Of a DNA stretch of 32,357 nt, positions 22,235 through 31,576 are shown piece after piece. Under the pieces are notes generated by a model that saw only the letters and a list, made by a program, of their open reading frames with translations, had not been told where the DNA came from and did not search any database. The position numbers were made by a program, and so were the translations under genes. The stretch lies in contig NZ_JAPTNL010000025.1 of the NCBI RefSeq assembly GCF_026891095.1, forward strand, positions 1 to 32,357. Reading direction: 5' to 3'. Position 1 is the stretch's first letter. Every line of letters begins with the position of its first letter. The DNA is from Roseovarius salincola (GTDB lineage Bacteria > Pseudomonadota > Alphaproteobacteria > Rhodobacterales > Rhodobacteraceae).

Positions 22235-23833
22235 TCAGCCGAGCGCGGCTGCTTTCACGTCATCGTCGATATAGGGAACGTATTGCTCGAAATTATCCGC
22301 AAACATCTGCACAAGCTTGGCTGCCTGGCGGTCATAGGACTCGGGGTCGTCCCAGGTGCGGCGCGGGTCGAGCAGCACTTCGGCGACGCCGGGCACGGCC
22401 ACGGGCACGTCAAAGCCGAAATTCTCGTCCTTGCGGAACTCGACCTCGCCCAGGGAGCCGTCAAGCGCGGCGGTCAGCAGCCCGCGGGTGGCCTTGATCG
22501 GCATCCGCGACCCGGTGCCATAGGCGCCGCCGGTCCAGCCGGTATTGACCAGCCAGCAGGTCGCGCCGTGCTTGGCGATCTTGTCGCGCAGAAGGTTGCC
22601 GTAGACCTCGGGGCGGCGCGGCATGAAGGGCGCGCCGAAACAGGTCGAGAAGGTGGGCTCGGGCTCGGTCACGCCGCGCTCGGTACCCGCGACCTTGGAC
22701 GTGAAACCCGACAGGAAGTGATACATCGCCTGCGCCGGGGTCAGCCGCGCGATCGGGGGCAGAACGCCGAAGGCGTCGCAGGTCAGCATGATGACATTCT
22801 TGGGATGCCCGCCAAGCGCCGTGTCGGAGGCGTTCGCGATATAGGAGAGCGGGTAGGCGCAGCGCATGTTCGCCGTCAGCGAGTCGTCCTCGAAATCCAG
22901 CTCCAGCGTCTCGGGATCGAACACCATGTTCTCGATCACGGTGCCGAACCTGCTGGTGGTGGCGTAGATTTCGGGCTCGGCCTCGGGGTTGAGGTTGATG
23001 GTCTTGGCATAGCAGCCCCCTTCGAAGTTGAAGGTGCCGCGATCCGACCAGCCATGTTCGTCATCGCCGATCAGCGTGCGCGCGGGATCGGCCGAAAGCG
23101 TGGTCTTGCCGGTGCCGCTGAGCCCGAAGAAAACGGCCGTGTCGACCGGGTTGCCATCGGCGTGGTTGGCCGAGCAATGCATCGGCATGATGCCTTTTTC
23201 GGGCAAGAGGTAGTTGAGCAGCGTGAAGACGGATTTCTTGTTCTCGCCGGCATATTCGGTGCCGCCGATCAGGATCAGCTTGCGGTCGAAATTGAGCGCG
23301 ATCACGGTTTCGGAGTTGCAGCCGTGTTTCGCCGGGTCGGCGCGGAAGCTCGGGCAGTTGATGACGGTGAAATCGGCGGTGAAACTGTCAAGCGCGTCGC
23401 GTTCCGGGCGGCGCAGCAGGTGGCGGATGAACAGCCCGTGCCAGGCCAGCTCGGTGACCATGCGCACATTGATCGCATAGGCCGGGTCGGCCCCGCCGGT
23501 CAGGTCCTGCACATGAAAATCGCGCCCCTTCATGTGGGCCAGAAGATCGTCATAGAGCACATCGAAATGGGCGGGCGACATGGCGGCGTTGTTGTCCCAC
23601 CAGATCGTGTCGGCCACGCTGTCGGTCCTGACGACATGCTTGTCTTTGGGCGAGCGCCCGGTGAATTTGCCGGTGGTGACCAGAAACGCCCCGCCGCGCC
23701 CCAGATGGCCTTCGCCGTTCTTGATCGCCGCTTCGATCAGCGCGGGTTCGATGAGGTTGTAGCTGACATCGCCCAGCCCGGTAATGCCCTGGTCTTCAAG
23801 CCGGAAATTCGGGTTCACCCGTCCAGTTGTCAT
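22235..23833 (-). CDS. pckA: Phosphoenolpyruvate carboxykinase (ATP)
   Basis: A 532-residue enzyme converting oxaloacetate and ATP to phosphoenolpyruvate, the entry to gluconeogenesis. Substrate-binding [11 protein letters not shown] lies at about 58-68, followed by [16 protein letters not shown] and MPMHCSANH. The nucleotide P-loop is [11 protein letters not shown] (237-247), and the metal-binding kinase-2 segment is LIGDDEHGW (Asp257, Asp258). Length and motifs are those of the ATP-dependent family. The ATG at 23833 matches homologues; a GTG three codons upstream lies too close to AGGAG. It is divergent from chvI across 356 bases. A long open frame on the opposite strand is a composition artefact. 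Confidence 0.95.
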   Translation of the reverse strand: MTTGRVNPNFRLEDQGITGLGDVSYNLIEPALIEAAIKNGEGHLGRGGAFLVTTGKFTGRSPKDKHVVRTDSVADTIWWDNNAAMSPAHFDVLYDDLLAHMKGRDFHVQDLTGGADPAYAINVRMVTELAWHGLFIRHLLRRPERDALDSFTADFTVINCPSFRADPAKHGCNSETVIALNFDRKLILIGGTEYAGENKKSVFTLLNYLLPEKGIMPMHCSANHADGNPVDTAVFFGLSGTGKTTLSADPARTLIGDDEHGWSDRGTFNFEGGCYAKTINLNPEAEPEIYATTSRFGTVIENMVFDPETLELDFEDDSLTANMRCAYPLSYIANASDTALGGHPKNVIMLTCDAFGVLPPIARLTPAQAMYHFLSGFTSKVAGTERGVTEPEPTFSTCFGAPFMPRRPEVYGNLLRDKIAKHGATCWLVNTGWTGGAYGTGSRMPIKATRGLLTAALDGSLGEVEFRKDENFGFDVPVAVPGVAEVLLDPRRTWDDPESYDRQAAKLVQMFADNFEQYVPYIDDDVKAAALG

Positions 23834-24189
23834 GTGTCTCACGCTCCTGTTCGCGTTTGCCGCCTGCAGAGGGGCGGTGAAAATGCAGTGGCGCCTGGCA
23901 TGGCGCCGACGTGTCGGTCAAAACCGGCCCCCGCGGGCCTCTTAGCATGACGTTTCTGTAAAAGAACAGGACGGTTTGGCGCAGTTAGCGCAACCAAAGC
24001 GTCGTTAGCGCAACCAGTGGCGGGCTCCCGCCAACAAAGTGAGTCAATTTGGCCATGCGTGCCATTTTTTTGCCTTGAACGGACCCGGCGCATGGGGTGA
24101 TTCGCAGTTTAGGATTGATTGTAAAGGGCAATGCGGCGCATATTGCGGGAAAAAACCAAAGAAGAAGAGCAGCACAAGGACCAAATCTC
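23834..24189. promoter_or_regulatory. Divergent regulatory region between pckA and chvI
   Basis: A 356-base non-coding stretch. It holds the 13-bp direct repeat at 23984-24016 and a chvI promoter candidate at 24115-24144 (TTGATT, 18 bases, CATATT). No coding frame with a plausible ribosome site was found, and no clear pckA promoter boxes could be picked. Confidence 0.6.
23984..24016. repeat. 13-bp direct repeat, possible LacI-type operator pair
   Basis: GTTAGCGCAACCA occurs at 23984-23996 and 24004-24016, exactly 20 bp apart, two helical turns. A weaker third copy, TTGGCGCAG, directly precedes the first. The TTAGCGC part resembles operators of LacI-family regulators with a CG centre, such as CceR/PckR, known to control pckA in alphaproteobacteria; this match is from memory. 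Confidence 0.5.
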
Positions 24190-24891
24190 ATGTCTAAGAT
24201 CGCCCTCGTGGACGATGATCGCAACATTCTGACGTCGGTCTCCATGACGCTCGAAGCCGAAGGTTTCGAGGTGGATACCTATAATGACGGTCAACAGGCC
24301 TTTGACGCCTTCAGCAAGAAGCTGCCCGACATGGCCGTGCTGGACATCAAGATGCCGCGCATGGACGGCATGGACCTGTTGCAGCGGCTGCGCCAGAAAA
24401 GCTCGATGCCGGTGATCTTCCTGACATCCAAGGATGACGAGATCGACGAGGTGCTGGGGCTGCGCATGGGCGCTGACGACTACGTCAAGAAGCCGTTCAG
24501 CCAGCGCCTGCTGGTCGAGCGCATCCGCGCGCTGCTGCGCCGCCAGGAGGCGATGGACGGCAATATCGTGGGCGACACCGAGGAGACCAAGGTGATCGAA
24601 CGCGGCCAGCTGCGCATGGACCCGTTGCGCCACGCGGTCAGCTGGAAGGGCAAGGACGTGTCGCTGACGGTCACCGAATTCCTGCTGCTTCAGGCGCTTG
24701 CGCAGCGCCCCGGCTTTGTCAAAAGCCGCGATCAGCTGATGGATGTGGCCTATGACGACCAGGTTTACGTGGATGATCGCACCATCGACAGCCACATAAA
24801 GCGTCTGCGCAAGAAGCTGCGAATGGTCGATGATGAATTCTCGGCGATCGAGACGCTTTACGGTATAGGCTACCGGTACAACGAGGAATAA
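24190..24891 (+). CDS. chvI: Response regulator ChvI
   Basis: A 233-residue OmpR/PhoB-type regulator. The receiver domain (1-120) has the acidic pocket Asp8/Asp9, the phosphorylation site Asp52 ([12 protein letters not shown]), Thr79 and Lys101 (VKKPF). The C-terminal winged helix (about 135-232) ends with [17 protein letters not shown] and [35 protein letters not shown] is closely ChvI-like. It acts with ChvG in envelope and acid-stress signalling in Rhizobiales and Rhodobacterales. AAGGA lies 9 bases upstream. First gene of a run of at least six. Confidence 0.94.
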   Translation: MSKIALVDDDRNILTSVSMTLEAEGFEVDTYNDGQQAFDAFSKKLPDMAVLDIKMPRMDGMDLLQRLRQKSSMPVIFLTSKDDEIDEVLGLRMGADDYVKKPFSQRLLVERIRALLRRQEAMDGNIVGDTEETKVIERGQLRMDPLRHAVSWKGKDVSLTVTEFLLLQALAQRPGFVKSRDQLMDVAYDDQVYVDDRTIDSHIKRLRKKLRMVDDEFSAIETLYGIGYRYNEE

Positions 24892-24900
24892 CGGGGTATC

Positions 24901-26613
24901 ATGGCGCTCGCCGAGGACATCGACATGCGCGAGAACGCGTCACGCCGGGACGACGACCTCGTTCTTGGCGATGACTTCGTCACGCCCGACAGCGTGGGCG
25001 ACGAGGAGGTGCGCTCGCGCCGCGAGCGGCGCGGCTTCTTCTCTTTGCGCGAGTCCTCACTGACCCGCAAGATCGTCACCTTCAACCTTGTCGCGCTCAG
25101 CGTGCTGGTCGCCGGCGTGCTCTATCTCAATTCCTCGCGCGACAGTCTGGCCGTGCAATGGGCCGACGGGCTGGTCAGCGAGGTGGAGCTGGTCGCCGAC
25201 GTGTTCGAGGTGCAGCTGCCGGCGAATGCGCCTGTCAACGTCGCCTCGGGCGACGGGCTGGATGTGGCGGGGTCGCTCGAGTCGCTGGATCTGCGCAGCG
25301 GCGTCGAGGTCTTCGTCTTTGACACCGCAGGGATGCTTGCGGGCCACGCCGTGGGCACCGCGCGCGCGCCCCAGCCCGCGGATGAGGGCGGCGCGTCACG
25401 CACTTTCATCACCGATGCGCTGAACCGCCTCTGGGGCTGGGTGGCGGCGCCTTTCGCGGCATCAGGCGACGCCCCGGCGCAAACCCTCGAGGAGAAGGCC
25501 GCGGCGCTGGTCGCCCCGACGCTGGAGGGCGCGCCGCAGACCGCCTCGGGCGATGTCGGCGGGCATACGGTGTTCACGGCCGCGACCAACATCATGCAGG
25601 ACGGCCGCCCCGTCGCCGTGGTCGCCCTGACAGATGCCACCGGCGCGATCGACCGGATGGTGCGCGCCGATCACGAACGGATGCTGCGCATGTTCCTGAT
25701 CGCCACCGCGGTTTCGGTGGGGCTGAGCGTGATCCTGGCCTCGACCATCGCCAACCCGCTGGCCGACCTGGCCGCCGCCGCCGAGGTCGGCGGCGACCGC
25801 AACCGCGGCAAGGGCGGCGGGCGCATCCGCATCCCGGACCTGACCGCGCGCCCCGACGAGATCGGCCGCCTGTCGGGCGCCTTGAGGGGCATGGTGGCGG
25901 CGCTTTATCACCGGATCGACAGCAATGAACAATTCGCCGCCGACGTGGCGCATGAGATCAAGAACCCGCTGGCCAGCCTGCGCTCGGCGGTGGGCACGCT
26001 GCGGGTGGCCAAGCGCGCCGACCAGCGCGAAAAACTGCTGGAAGTGATCGAACATGACGTGCGCCGCCTGGACCGGCTGGTCAGCGACATCTCGAACGCC
26101 TCGCGCCTTGACAGCGAGCTGGTCAAGGAGGAGCAGGAAGCCTTCGACCTGTTGGGCATGCTGCGCAATCTGGGGCTTTACCTTGGCGAAGAAGCCGAGA
26201 AGAAGGGAGTCGAGTTCATCACCGATTTCCCCAACGAACCGATCATCTTTGTCGGGCTGGAAGGACGGCTGGCACAGGTCTTCGTCAACCTGATCACCAA
26301 CGCCATCAGCTTTTGCGAGGCGGGCGACGCGATCCGCCTGTGGGTGCGCAAGCGCGAGAACCGGGTGCTGGTCGTGGTCGAGGATACCGGCCCCGGCATC
26401 CCGGACCAGGCGCTGACCAAGATTTTCAAGCGGTTCTATTCGCAACGCGCGGAAAACGATTTCGGCAACAATTCGGGGCTGGGCCTGTCGATCTCGAAAC
26501 AGATCATCGAGGCGCATGACGGCGTGATCTGGGCTGAGAACATCCGCCCGACCGATGCCGACGCCACCTCGGACCCGCTGGGCGCGCGTTTTGTCGTGGG
26601 CCTGCCGGTCTGA
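24901..26613 (+). CDS. chvG: Sensor histidine kinase ChvG
   Basis: A 570-residue membrane sensor. A charged cytoplasmic N-terminus of about 55 residues precedes a first membrane helix (about 58-77). A periplasmic domain of about 180 residues follows, in which the proteins ExoR/ChvG relatives are sensed in rhizobia, and then a second helix (about 262-283) and HAMP. The H-box is FAADVAHEIKNPLAS with His351; the N-box is NLITNAIS, and G-boxes are DTGPGIP (495-501) and GLGLS (526-530). It phosphorylates ChvI. It starts 9 bases after chvI. Confidence 0.93.
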   Translation: MALAEDIDMRENASRRDDDLVLGDDFVTPDSVGDEEVRSRRERRGFFSLRESSLTRKIVTFNLVALSVLVAGVLYLNSSRDSLAVQWADGLVSEVELVADVFEVQLPANAPVNVASGDGLDVAGSLESLDLRSGVEVFVFDTAGMLAGHAVGTARAPQPADEGGASRTFITDALNRLWGWVAAPFAASGDAPAQTLEEKAAALVAPTLEGAPQTASGDVGGHTVFTAATNIMQDGRPVAVVALTDATGAIDRMVRADHERMLRMFLIATAVSVGLSVILASTIANPLADLAAAAEVGGDRNRGKGGGRIRIPDLTARPDEIGRLSGALRGMVAALYHRIDSNEQFAADVAHEIKNPLASLRSAVGTLRVAKRADQREKLLEVIEHDVRRLDRLVSDISNASRLDSELVKEEQEAFDLLGMLRNLGLYLGEEAEKKGVEFITDFPNEPIIFVGLEGRLAQVFVNLITNAISFCEAGDAIRLWVRKRENRVLVVVEDTGPGIPDQALTKIFKRFYSQRAENDFGNNSGLGLSISKQIIEAHDGVIWAENIRPTDADATSDPLGARFVVGLPV

Positions 26614-26617
26614 ACGC

Positions 26618-27085
26618 GTGAGTGACGCGCCAGACCCATCCCCGCACCCATCATCGCCAGCCCGGCCGGGCGAGACGATCCTGCACGCCACCACGGTGGC
26701 GGTTGCGGGGCGCGCGGCGCTGATCCGCGGCGCGGCGGGGCGCGGCAAATCGGGGCTGGCGCTGCAACTGATCGCGCTGGGCGCCGATCTCGTGGCCGAT
26801 GACCGCACGCGCCTCTGGCGTCGCGGCGAGGAGGTCATGACCGACGCGCCACCGGCGATCCGGGGCCGGATCGAGGCGCGCGGCGTGGGGCTGATGCGAT
26901 GCCCGGCCAGCGGCCCGGTGCCGCTGAGGCTGATCATCGACATGGACCACGACGAGCCCGCGCGCCTGCCGCCGATGCGCGAGGAGGCGCTGCTGGGCGT
27001 GATGCTGCCGGTCACGCGAAAAGCCGCACAGGCCCATTTCCCCGCTGCGATCATGCTCTACCTGCGCTATGGAAGAAGCGACTGA
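26618..27085 (+). CDS. hprK: HPr kinase/phosphorylase, short alphaproteobacterial form
   Basis: A 155-residue protein comprising only the catalytic C-terminal domain of HPrK. Walker A is GAAGRGKS (38-45), followed by LVADDRTRL and the signature RGRIEARGVGLM. Phosphorylates or dephosphorylates HPr on a serine. The N-terminal domain of Firmicute enzymes is absent, as usual in alphaproteobacteria. The GTG at 26618 lies 4 bases after chvG with no clear ribosome site, suggesting translational coupling; an upstream in-frame start would lie inside chvG. Confidence 0.9.
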   Translation: MSDAPDPSPHPSSPARPGETILHATTVAVAGRAALIRGAAGRGKSGLALQLIALGADLVADDRTRLWRRGEEVMTDAPPAIRGRIEARGVGLMRCPASGPVPLRLIIDMDHDEPARLPPMREEALLGVMLPVTRKAAQAHFPAAIMLYLRYGRSD

Positions 27086-27103
27086 AGCAAACGGACGAGA
27101 CCC

Positions 27104-28036
27104 ATGCCGACACCGGCAGACGCGATCAAACCCCGCCTTGTTCTGGTGACCGGCCCGTCGGGCGCGGGCCGCACCACCGCGATCCGCGCGCTGGAGGACA
27201 TGGGCTATGAGGCCATCGACAACCTGCCGCTGTCGCTGTTGCCGCGCCTGCTGGGCGGGGAAGCGCCGGAAAAGCCGCTGGCGCTGGGCGTGGACACGCG
27301 CAACCGGGATTTTTCGACCAACGCGCTGATCGAGGCGATCGACCGGATGGACCGCCTCAGCCGGGTGCCGATGCAGGTGCTTTATCTGGATTGCAGCGCC
27401 GAGGTCCTGCTGCGCCGCTTTTCCGAAACCCGCCGCCGTCACCCGCTGGCCCCGGCGGAAAGCCCCGGCCTTGGCATCGCGCGCGAGTTTGACCTGCTGG
27501 GACCGGTCCGCGCACGCGCCGACATCCTGATCGACAGCTCGGAAATGTCGCCCCATGATCTGCGCGCGGAGCTTGAGCAATGGTTCGCCCCGCAAGGCGG
27601 CAGCGACATGGCGGTGTCGGTGCATTCCTTTTCCTACAAGCGCGGCCTGCCACGCGGGCTGGATATGGTGCTGGATTGCCGGTTCCTGCAAAATCCCTAT
27701 TGGGAGGAAGATCTGCGCGCGCTGGACGGGCGCGACCAGAGGGTCGCCGGTTTCATCGCGCAGGATGCGCGTTTCGCGGCGTTCCGCGACAAGGTGGTCG
27801 ATCTGGCGCTGCTGCTGCTGCCGGCCTACGAGGCCGAGGGCAAGGCTTATCTCGCGATCGGGTTCGGCTGCACCGGGGGCCAGCATCGCAGCGTCGCAAT
27901 GGCAGAAACTTTGGCGCGGGCACTTGCGGATGGCGGCTGGCCGGTGTCAATAAGACATCGCGAGCTAGAGCGGCGGGGCGCGGCACAGACGCCGCGCGGG
28001 GATCCGCAAGCCAGACTGGGAGAGTTACGGGATTGA
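27104..28036 (+). CDS. rapZ: RNase adapter RapZ / YvcJ-like nucleotide-binding protein
   Basis: A 310-residue protein with [19 protein letters not shown] at about 28-46, [10 protein letters not shown], and the C-terminal domain [25 protein letters not shown] and [13 protein letters not shown], all hallmarks of RapZ. In E. coli it guides RNase E to the sRNA GlmZ and binds glucosamine-6-phosphate; the target in alphaproteobacteria is not established. The Walker A segment is GPSGAGRTT (17-25), with Arg23 where Lys is canonical, so nucleotide binding may be altered. The gene sits between hprK and the EIIA gene, and its stop overlaps the next start. Confidence 0.92.
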   Translation: MPTPADAIKPRLVLVTGPSGAGRTTAIRALEDMGYEAIDNLPLSLLPRLLGGEAPEKPLALGVDTRNRDFSTNALIEAIDRMDRLSRVPMQVLYLDCSAEVLLRRFSETRRRHPLAPAESPGLGIAREFDLLGPVRARADILIDSSEMSPHDLRAELEQWFAPQGGSDMAVSVHSFSYKRGLPRGLDMVLDCRFLQNPYWEEDLRALDGRDQRVAGFIAQDARFAAFRDKVVDLALLLLPAYEAEGKAYLAIGFGCTGGQHRSVAMAETLARALADGGWPVSIRHRELERRGAAQTPRGDPQARLGELRD

Positions 28037-28449
28037 TCGGCATCGTTATCGTGGCGCATGGCGGCCTTGCCCCGGAATATCTGAGGGCGATCGAACATGT
28101 GGTCGGTGCGCAGACCGGGATCCTTGCGATCTCGATGGAGGGCGACGACGACCGCATGGCCAAGCAGGCCGAGGTTTGTGCGGCGGCGGATGCCGTCGAT
28201 ACGGGTGATGGCGTGCTGATCGTGACCGATCTGTTCGGGGGATCGCCGTCGAACCTGTCGCTGAAGGCGTGCCAGCCGGCGGACCGGCGTATCCTTTACG
28301 GCGCCAACCTGCCGATGCTGATCAAGCTGGCGAAAAGCCGGCACATGCCGGTGCAGGATGCCGCGCGCGCCGCGCTGGATGCGGGGCGCAAATACATCAA
28401 CAGTCATAACGGCCTTGGCAACGGCCCGGGTGACGAGGCAGACAGGTAA
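28033..28449 (+). CDS. PTS EIIA component, mannose/fructose (ManX) family
   Basis: A 138-residue EIIA domain. The phosphorylatable His is in [12 protein letters not shown] (His9 counting from the TTG), followed by [18 protein letters not shown], the ManX-type signature. It starts with TTG at 28033, sharing two bases with the rapZ stop (TTGA), 8 bases behind GGGAGAG; no ATG or GTG fits. No EIIB or EIIC is encoded nearby, so it probably serves a regulatory phosphorelay with HPr rather than sugar uptake. Confidence 0.88.
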   Translation: MIGIVIVAHGGLAPEYLRAIEHVVGAQTGILAISMEGDDDRMAKQAEVCAAADAVDTGDGVLIVTDLFGGSPSNLSLKACQPADRRILYGANLPMLIKLAKSRHMPVQDAARAALDAGRKYINSHNGLGNGPGDEADR

Positions 28450-28455
28450 GAACGC

Positions 28456-28734
28456 ATGTGCGATACGATCACACGCCAGGTGGACATCGTGAACGAAAAG
28501 GGTCTTCATGCCCGCGCCGCGGCGAAGCTGGTCGAGGTGGTGGAGGGGTTCGACGCGACGGCCGAGATCTCGCTTGACGGGGTATCGGCCTCGGGGGACA
28601 GCATCATGGGGCTTTTGATGTTGGCAGCATCGAAAGGAACCACTATTGACATGCAGACCTCGGGGGCGGACGCGGAGCCGCTGGCCGATGCGATCGAGGC
28701 GCTTGTCTCGAACCGCTTTGGAGAGGATATGTGA
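28456..28734 (+). CDS. ptsH: Phosphocarrier protein HPr
   Basis: A 92-residue HPr. The enzyme I-phosphorylated His18 is in KGLHARAAAK, and Ser49 (SGDSIMGLLML) aligns with the regulatory serine that HPrK modifies. Presence of hprK three genes upstream agrees with a Ser-controlled HPr. It lies 6 bases after the EIIA stop, and its 3' end reaches the ribosome site of the acyltransferase. Enzyme I must be encoded elsewhere. Confidence 0.95.
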   Translation: MCDTITRQVDIVNEKGLHARAAAKLVEVVEGFDATAEISLDGVSASGDSIMGLLMLAASKGTTIDMQTSGADAEPLADAIEALVSNRFGEDM

Positions 28735-28748
28735 AGGGACGTGCAGTG

Positions 28749-29648
28749 ATGCGCGACGAGAGGGTACAGCACTTGGCTGACAGGGCACAGGATCAGGGAA
28801 AGACCGGCGATACGGTAAGCTTTGCCAAGTACGACCGCCGCAGCCTGACCTACGCCAATTCCTTTGACGCGCCATCGACCGCGCTGGCGATCCGGACGAT
28901 CGAATGGTTCACCGGCAAGTTGTCGATCCTGCGGATGATCCGCCAGTTCGAGAAGCGCGGCGCGCCCAGCGGGCAGCCGTTCTGGCGTGCGGCGCTGGAT
29001 ACGATGGGGATCGACCTGCTGACCCCCGACAGCCAGCTCATGAACATTCCAAGCGAAGGCCCGGTGGTTGCGGTGGCCAACCATCCGCACGGGTTGGTGG
29101 ACGGGATGATCCTGGCCGACCTGATCGGGCGGCGGCGCACCGATTACAAGATCCTGACCCGCGCGCTTTTGACCGGCATCGACGAGGTGGCGGCCTCCTA
29201 CATGATCCCGGTGCCTTTCCCCCACGAGCCCGACGCGCAGCGCAAATCGGTGGAAATGCGCGCCAAGGCGATGGCCCACCTGAAGGAGGGCGGGTTGATC
29301 AGCGTCTTCCCCTCGGGCGTCGTGGCATCGAGCGATACGGTCTTCGGCCCGGTGATCGAGCGCGAGTGGAATGTCTTTACCGCGCAGATGATCCGCAGGT
29401 CGGGCGCGACGGTGGTGCCGATCTTCTTTCCGGGGTCGAATTCACGCTGGTATCAGATCGCCAACCGGCTGTCGGCGACACTGCGCCAGGGGCTGTTGCT
29501 GCATGAGGTCGTGCATAGCTGCAACCGGCCGCAAAAGCCGGTGGTCGGTGCGCCGATCAGCCCCGAGCGCATGAAGATGCTGGAAAGCGATCCGCGCGGT
29601 TTCATGGCCTGGCTGCGCGAGCATACGCTGGCGCTGGGCGAGACCTAG
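28749..29648 (+). CDS. Lysophospholipid acyltransferase-family protein
   Basis: A 299-residue protein of the PlsC/GPAT fold. The catalytic motif is NHPHGLVDG, of the NHPxGxxDG form seen in haemolysin/OlsA-like acyltransferases. VFPSGVVAS matches the second conserved block, and VVPIFFPGSNSRWYQIANRL the third. It probably acylates a lyso-lipid at the inner membrane, perhaps in ornithine- or glutamine-lipid synthesis, but the acceptor is unknown. The ATG at 28749 follows AAGGGAC; a GTG at 28731 overlapping ptsH is an alternative. Its stop shares CTAG with the opposing hbd stop. Confidence 0.83.
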   Translation: MRDERVQHLADRAQDQGKTGDTVSFAKYDRRSLTYANSFDAPSTALAIRTIEWFTGKLSILRMIRQFEKRGAPSGQPFWRAALDTMGIDLLTPDSQLMNIPSEGPVVAVANHPHGLVDGMILADLIGRRRTDYKILTRALLTGIDEVAASYMIPVPFPHEPDAQRKSVEMRAKAMAHLKEGGLISVFPSGVVASSDTVFGPVIEREWNVFTAQMIRRSGATVVPIFFPGSNSRWYQIANRLSATLRQGLLLHEVVHSCNRPQKPVVGAPISPERMKMLESDPRGFMAWLREHTLALGET

Positions 29649-30520
29649 CGCGTCGGCACCGGCGTTTCACCGCGATAATCGTAGAACCCCCGGTCGGTCT
29701 TGCGGCCCAGCCAGCCGGCCTCGACATATTTGGTCAGAAGCGGGCAGGGGCGATACTTGGTATCCGCCAGGCCGTCATGCAGCACGTTCATGATCGCAAG
29801 GCAGGTATCGAGCCCGATGAAATCCGCCAGTTCCAGCGGCCCCATCGGGTGATTGGCGCCCAGTTTCATCGACTGATCGATGGACTTCACGTTGCCGACG
29901 CCCTCGTAGAGCGTATAGACCGCCTCGTTGATCATCGGCATCAGGATGCGGTTGACGATGAAGCCGGGGAAATCCTCGGCCGAGGCGGCGGTCTTGCCCA
30001 GCTTCTCGACCACGGCGAGGCAGGAATCATAGGTGGGCCTGTCGGTGGCGATCCCGCGGATGAGTTCGACCAGCTGCATCACCGGCACCGGGTTCATGAA
30101 GTGAAAGCCCATGAATTTCTCGGGGCGGTCGGTGCGGCTGGCCAGGCGGGTGATCGAGATCGACGAGGTGTTCGAGGTCAGGATCGTGTGATCCTCGAGA
30201 TGCGGCAGGAGTTCGTCGAAGATCGCCTGCTTGACGGTCTCGCGCTCGGTCGCGGCCTCGATCACGAGGTCGGTGCCCCCCAGATCGGTCAGCGTGAGGG
30301 TCGGTTTGATGCGCGCGAGCGCGGCTTCCATTTCGTCGGCGTTGATCTTGTCGCGGCTGACCTGGCGCTCCAGGTTCTTGCGCACCGTGGCGAGCGCCTT
30401 GTCGAGCATGTCCTGGCTGATGTCGTTGAGCAGGACGTCATAGCCCGCCAGCGCCATCACATGGGCGATCCCGTTGCCCATCTGGCCCGCGCCAACGACG
30501 CCGATTGTCCGGATTTCCAT
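29645..30520 (-). CDS. hbd: 3-Hydroxybutyryl-CoA dehydrogenase
   Basis: A 291-residue enzyme that interconverts 3-hydroxybutyryl-CoA and acetoacetyl-CoA with NAD(P). The Rossmann motif GVVGAGQMGNGIA lies at 7-19; IEAATERETVKQAIF, NTSSISIT and GFHFMNPVPVMQLVELI (catalytic His) follow. The C-terminal part has PGFIVNRILMPMINEA and NHPMGPLELADFIGLD. Length is normal. It fits with Mcd in C4 acyl-CoA metabolism. The ATG at 30520 is preceded by AAAGG at a suitable distance and matches homologues; an ATG five codons upstream is less likely. Confidence 0.92.
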   Translation of the reverse strand: MEIRTIGVVGAGQMGNGIAHVMALAGYDVLLNDISQDMLDKALATVRKNLERQVSRDKINADEMEAALARIKPTLTLTDLGGTDLVIEAATERETVKQAIFDELLPHLEDHTILTSNTSSISITRLASRTDRPEKFMGFHFMNPVPVMQLVELIRGIATDRPTYDSCLAVVEKLGKTAASAEDFPGFIVNRILMPMINEAVYTLYEGVGNVKSIDQSMKLGANHPMGPLELADFIGLDTCLAIMNVLHDGLADTKYRPCPLLTKYVEAGWLGRKTDRGFYDYRGETPVPTR

Positions 30521-30681
30521 TGCCACGCCTTTCATATTTGCGCTGTCACAATAGGGCCGTGCGGGCGGCTGCTCAAGGGCCGGTGACGGCTAAAATACGG
30601 GGCGAATTGGCGGTTTAGGAATTTCTAAAGGTGTCGGCACGAAACTTGCAGCCGGGTGAGACGACAACTGGTGGGTCGAAG

Positions 30682-31530
30682 ATGAGTTCTGAGTCGAGAT
30701 CGGGGCGTGGGCCGCTGAATTATGCGCATTGCCGTTACGCGGGGTCGAAGCTGCAGTTTCGCGGGCCGGCACGTTGCCTTGAGCGCGATTACGTGGCGGT
30801 TCTGGGCGGGACCAGGACCTATGGCAAATTCATAAGGGCACCGTTTCCCGAGCTGATGGAACGGCGGCTGGGTATCCCCTGCGTGAACCTGGGCTGCCTG
30901 AATGCGGGGCTGGATGCGCCGCTGAACGATGACGGCCTTCTGCGGATCGCCTCCGGGGCGCGGGCCGTGGTGTTGCAGATGCCGGGTGCGATCAACCTGT
31001 CGAACCGGTTCTACCGTGTGCATCCGCGCCGCAATGACCGCCTGGTGGAGGTGCTGCATCGGCTCAGGCGGCTCTATCCTGATGTGGATTTCGTCGATTT
31101 TCACTTCACCCGGCACCTGTTGCGCCATCTTCATGCGGTGTCGCCCGAGCGTTTCGACCTGTTGCGCGAAGAGCTGCGCATGACATGGGTGGAGCGCATC
31201 GGCGCGCTGATCACGCGGCTGGAACGCCCGGTGATCCTGTTCTGGTTCGCCGCCCGTGTGCCCGAGGCCTTCTGCGAACGGGTGGAGCCGGGCACGGACC
31301 CGGTCCTGGTGAACGCCCGGATGCTGCGCGCGGTTGTCCCCAAGGCGGCGCGGCTGGTCGAGGTGAAGGCCAGCGCGGTGGCGCAGCGGATGGGCACGAG
31401 CGGCATGGTTTTCGCCCCCCAGGAGGCGCAGGCGGCCAGACAATTGCCCGGCCCTGTGGTCCATGGCGAAGCTGCGCAGGTGCTGACACCGGCTCTGCGC
31501 GATGTTCTGAACCTGCGCAAGGTCGGGTGA
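30682..31530 (+). CDS. DUF6473-like protein of unknown function
   Basis: A 282-residue protein. Characteristic are [19 protein letters not shown] near the N-terminus, [68 protein letters not shown] and [16 protein letters not shown] recognise this pattern from Rhodobacteraceae proteins assigned to DUF6473, sometimes several per genome, with no proven function. The GGTRTYGKF loop with NLGCLNAG resembles SGNH- or sulfotransferase-like phosphate loops, but that is weak. No signal peptide or membrane helix. A GTG at 30631 would add 17 residues. Confidence 0.65.
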   Translation: MSSESRSGRGPLNYAHCRYAGSKLQFRGPARCLERDYVAVLGGTRTYGKFIRAPFPELMERRLGIPCVNLGCLNAGLDAPLNDDGLLRIASGARAVVLQMPGAINLSNRFYRVHPRRNDRLVEVLHRLRRLYPDVDFVDFHFTRHLLRHLHAVSPERFDLLREELRMTWVERIGALITRLERPVILFWFAARVPEAFCERVEPGTDPVLVNARMLRAVVPKAARLVEVKASAVAQRMGTSGMVFAPQEAQAARQLPGPVVHGEAAQVLTPALRDVLNLRKVG

Positions 31531-31576
31531 CTGGCGCGCCGATGGGTCGGGGTGTCAGCTCGCGTGCGAAAGGGTC

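Noticed and set aside
22121..23950. Open frame of about 600 codons on the plus strand
   Set aside because: It runs antisense to pckA, whose motifs are intact; the translation is Gly/Ala/Arg-rich low-complexity, as expected for a shadow frame in GC-rich DNA.
25462..27054. Long minus-strand frame across chvG and hprK
   Set aside because: Shadow of two genes with clear catalytic motifs; composition is Arg/Ala/Asp/His-rich without a recognisable fold.
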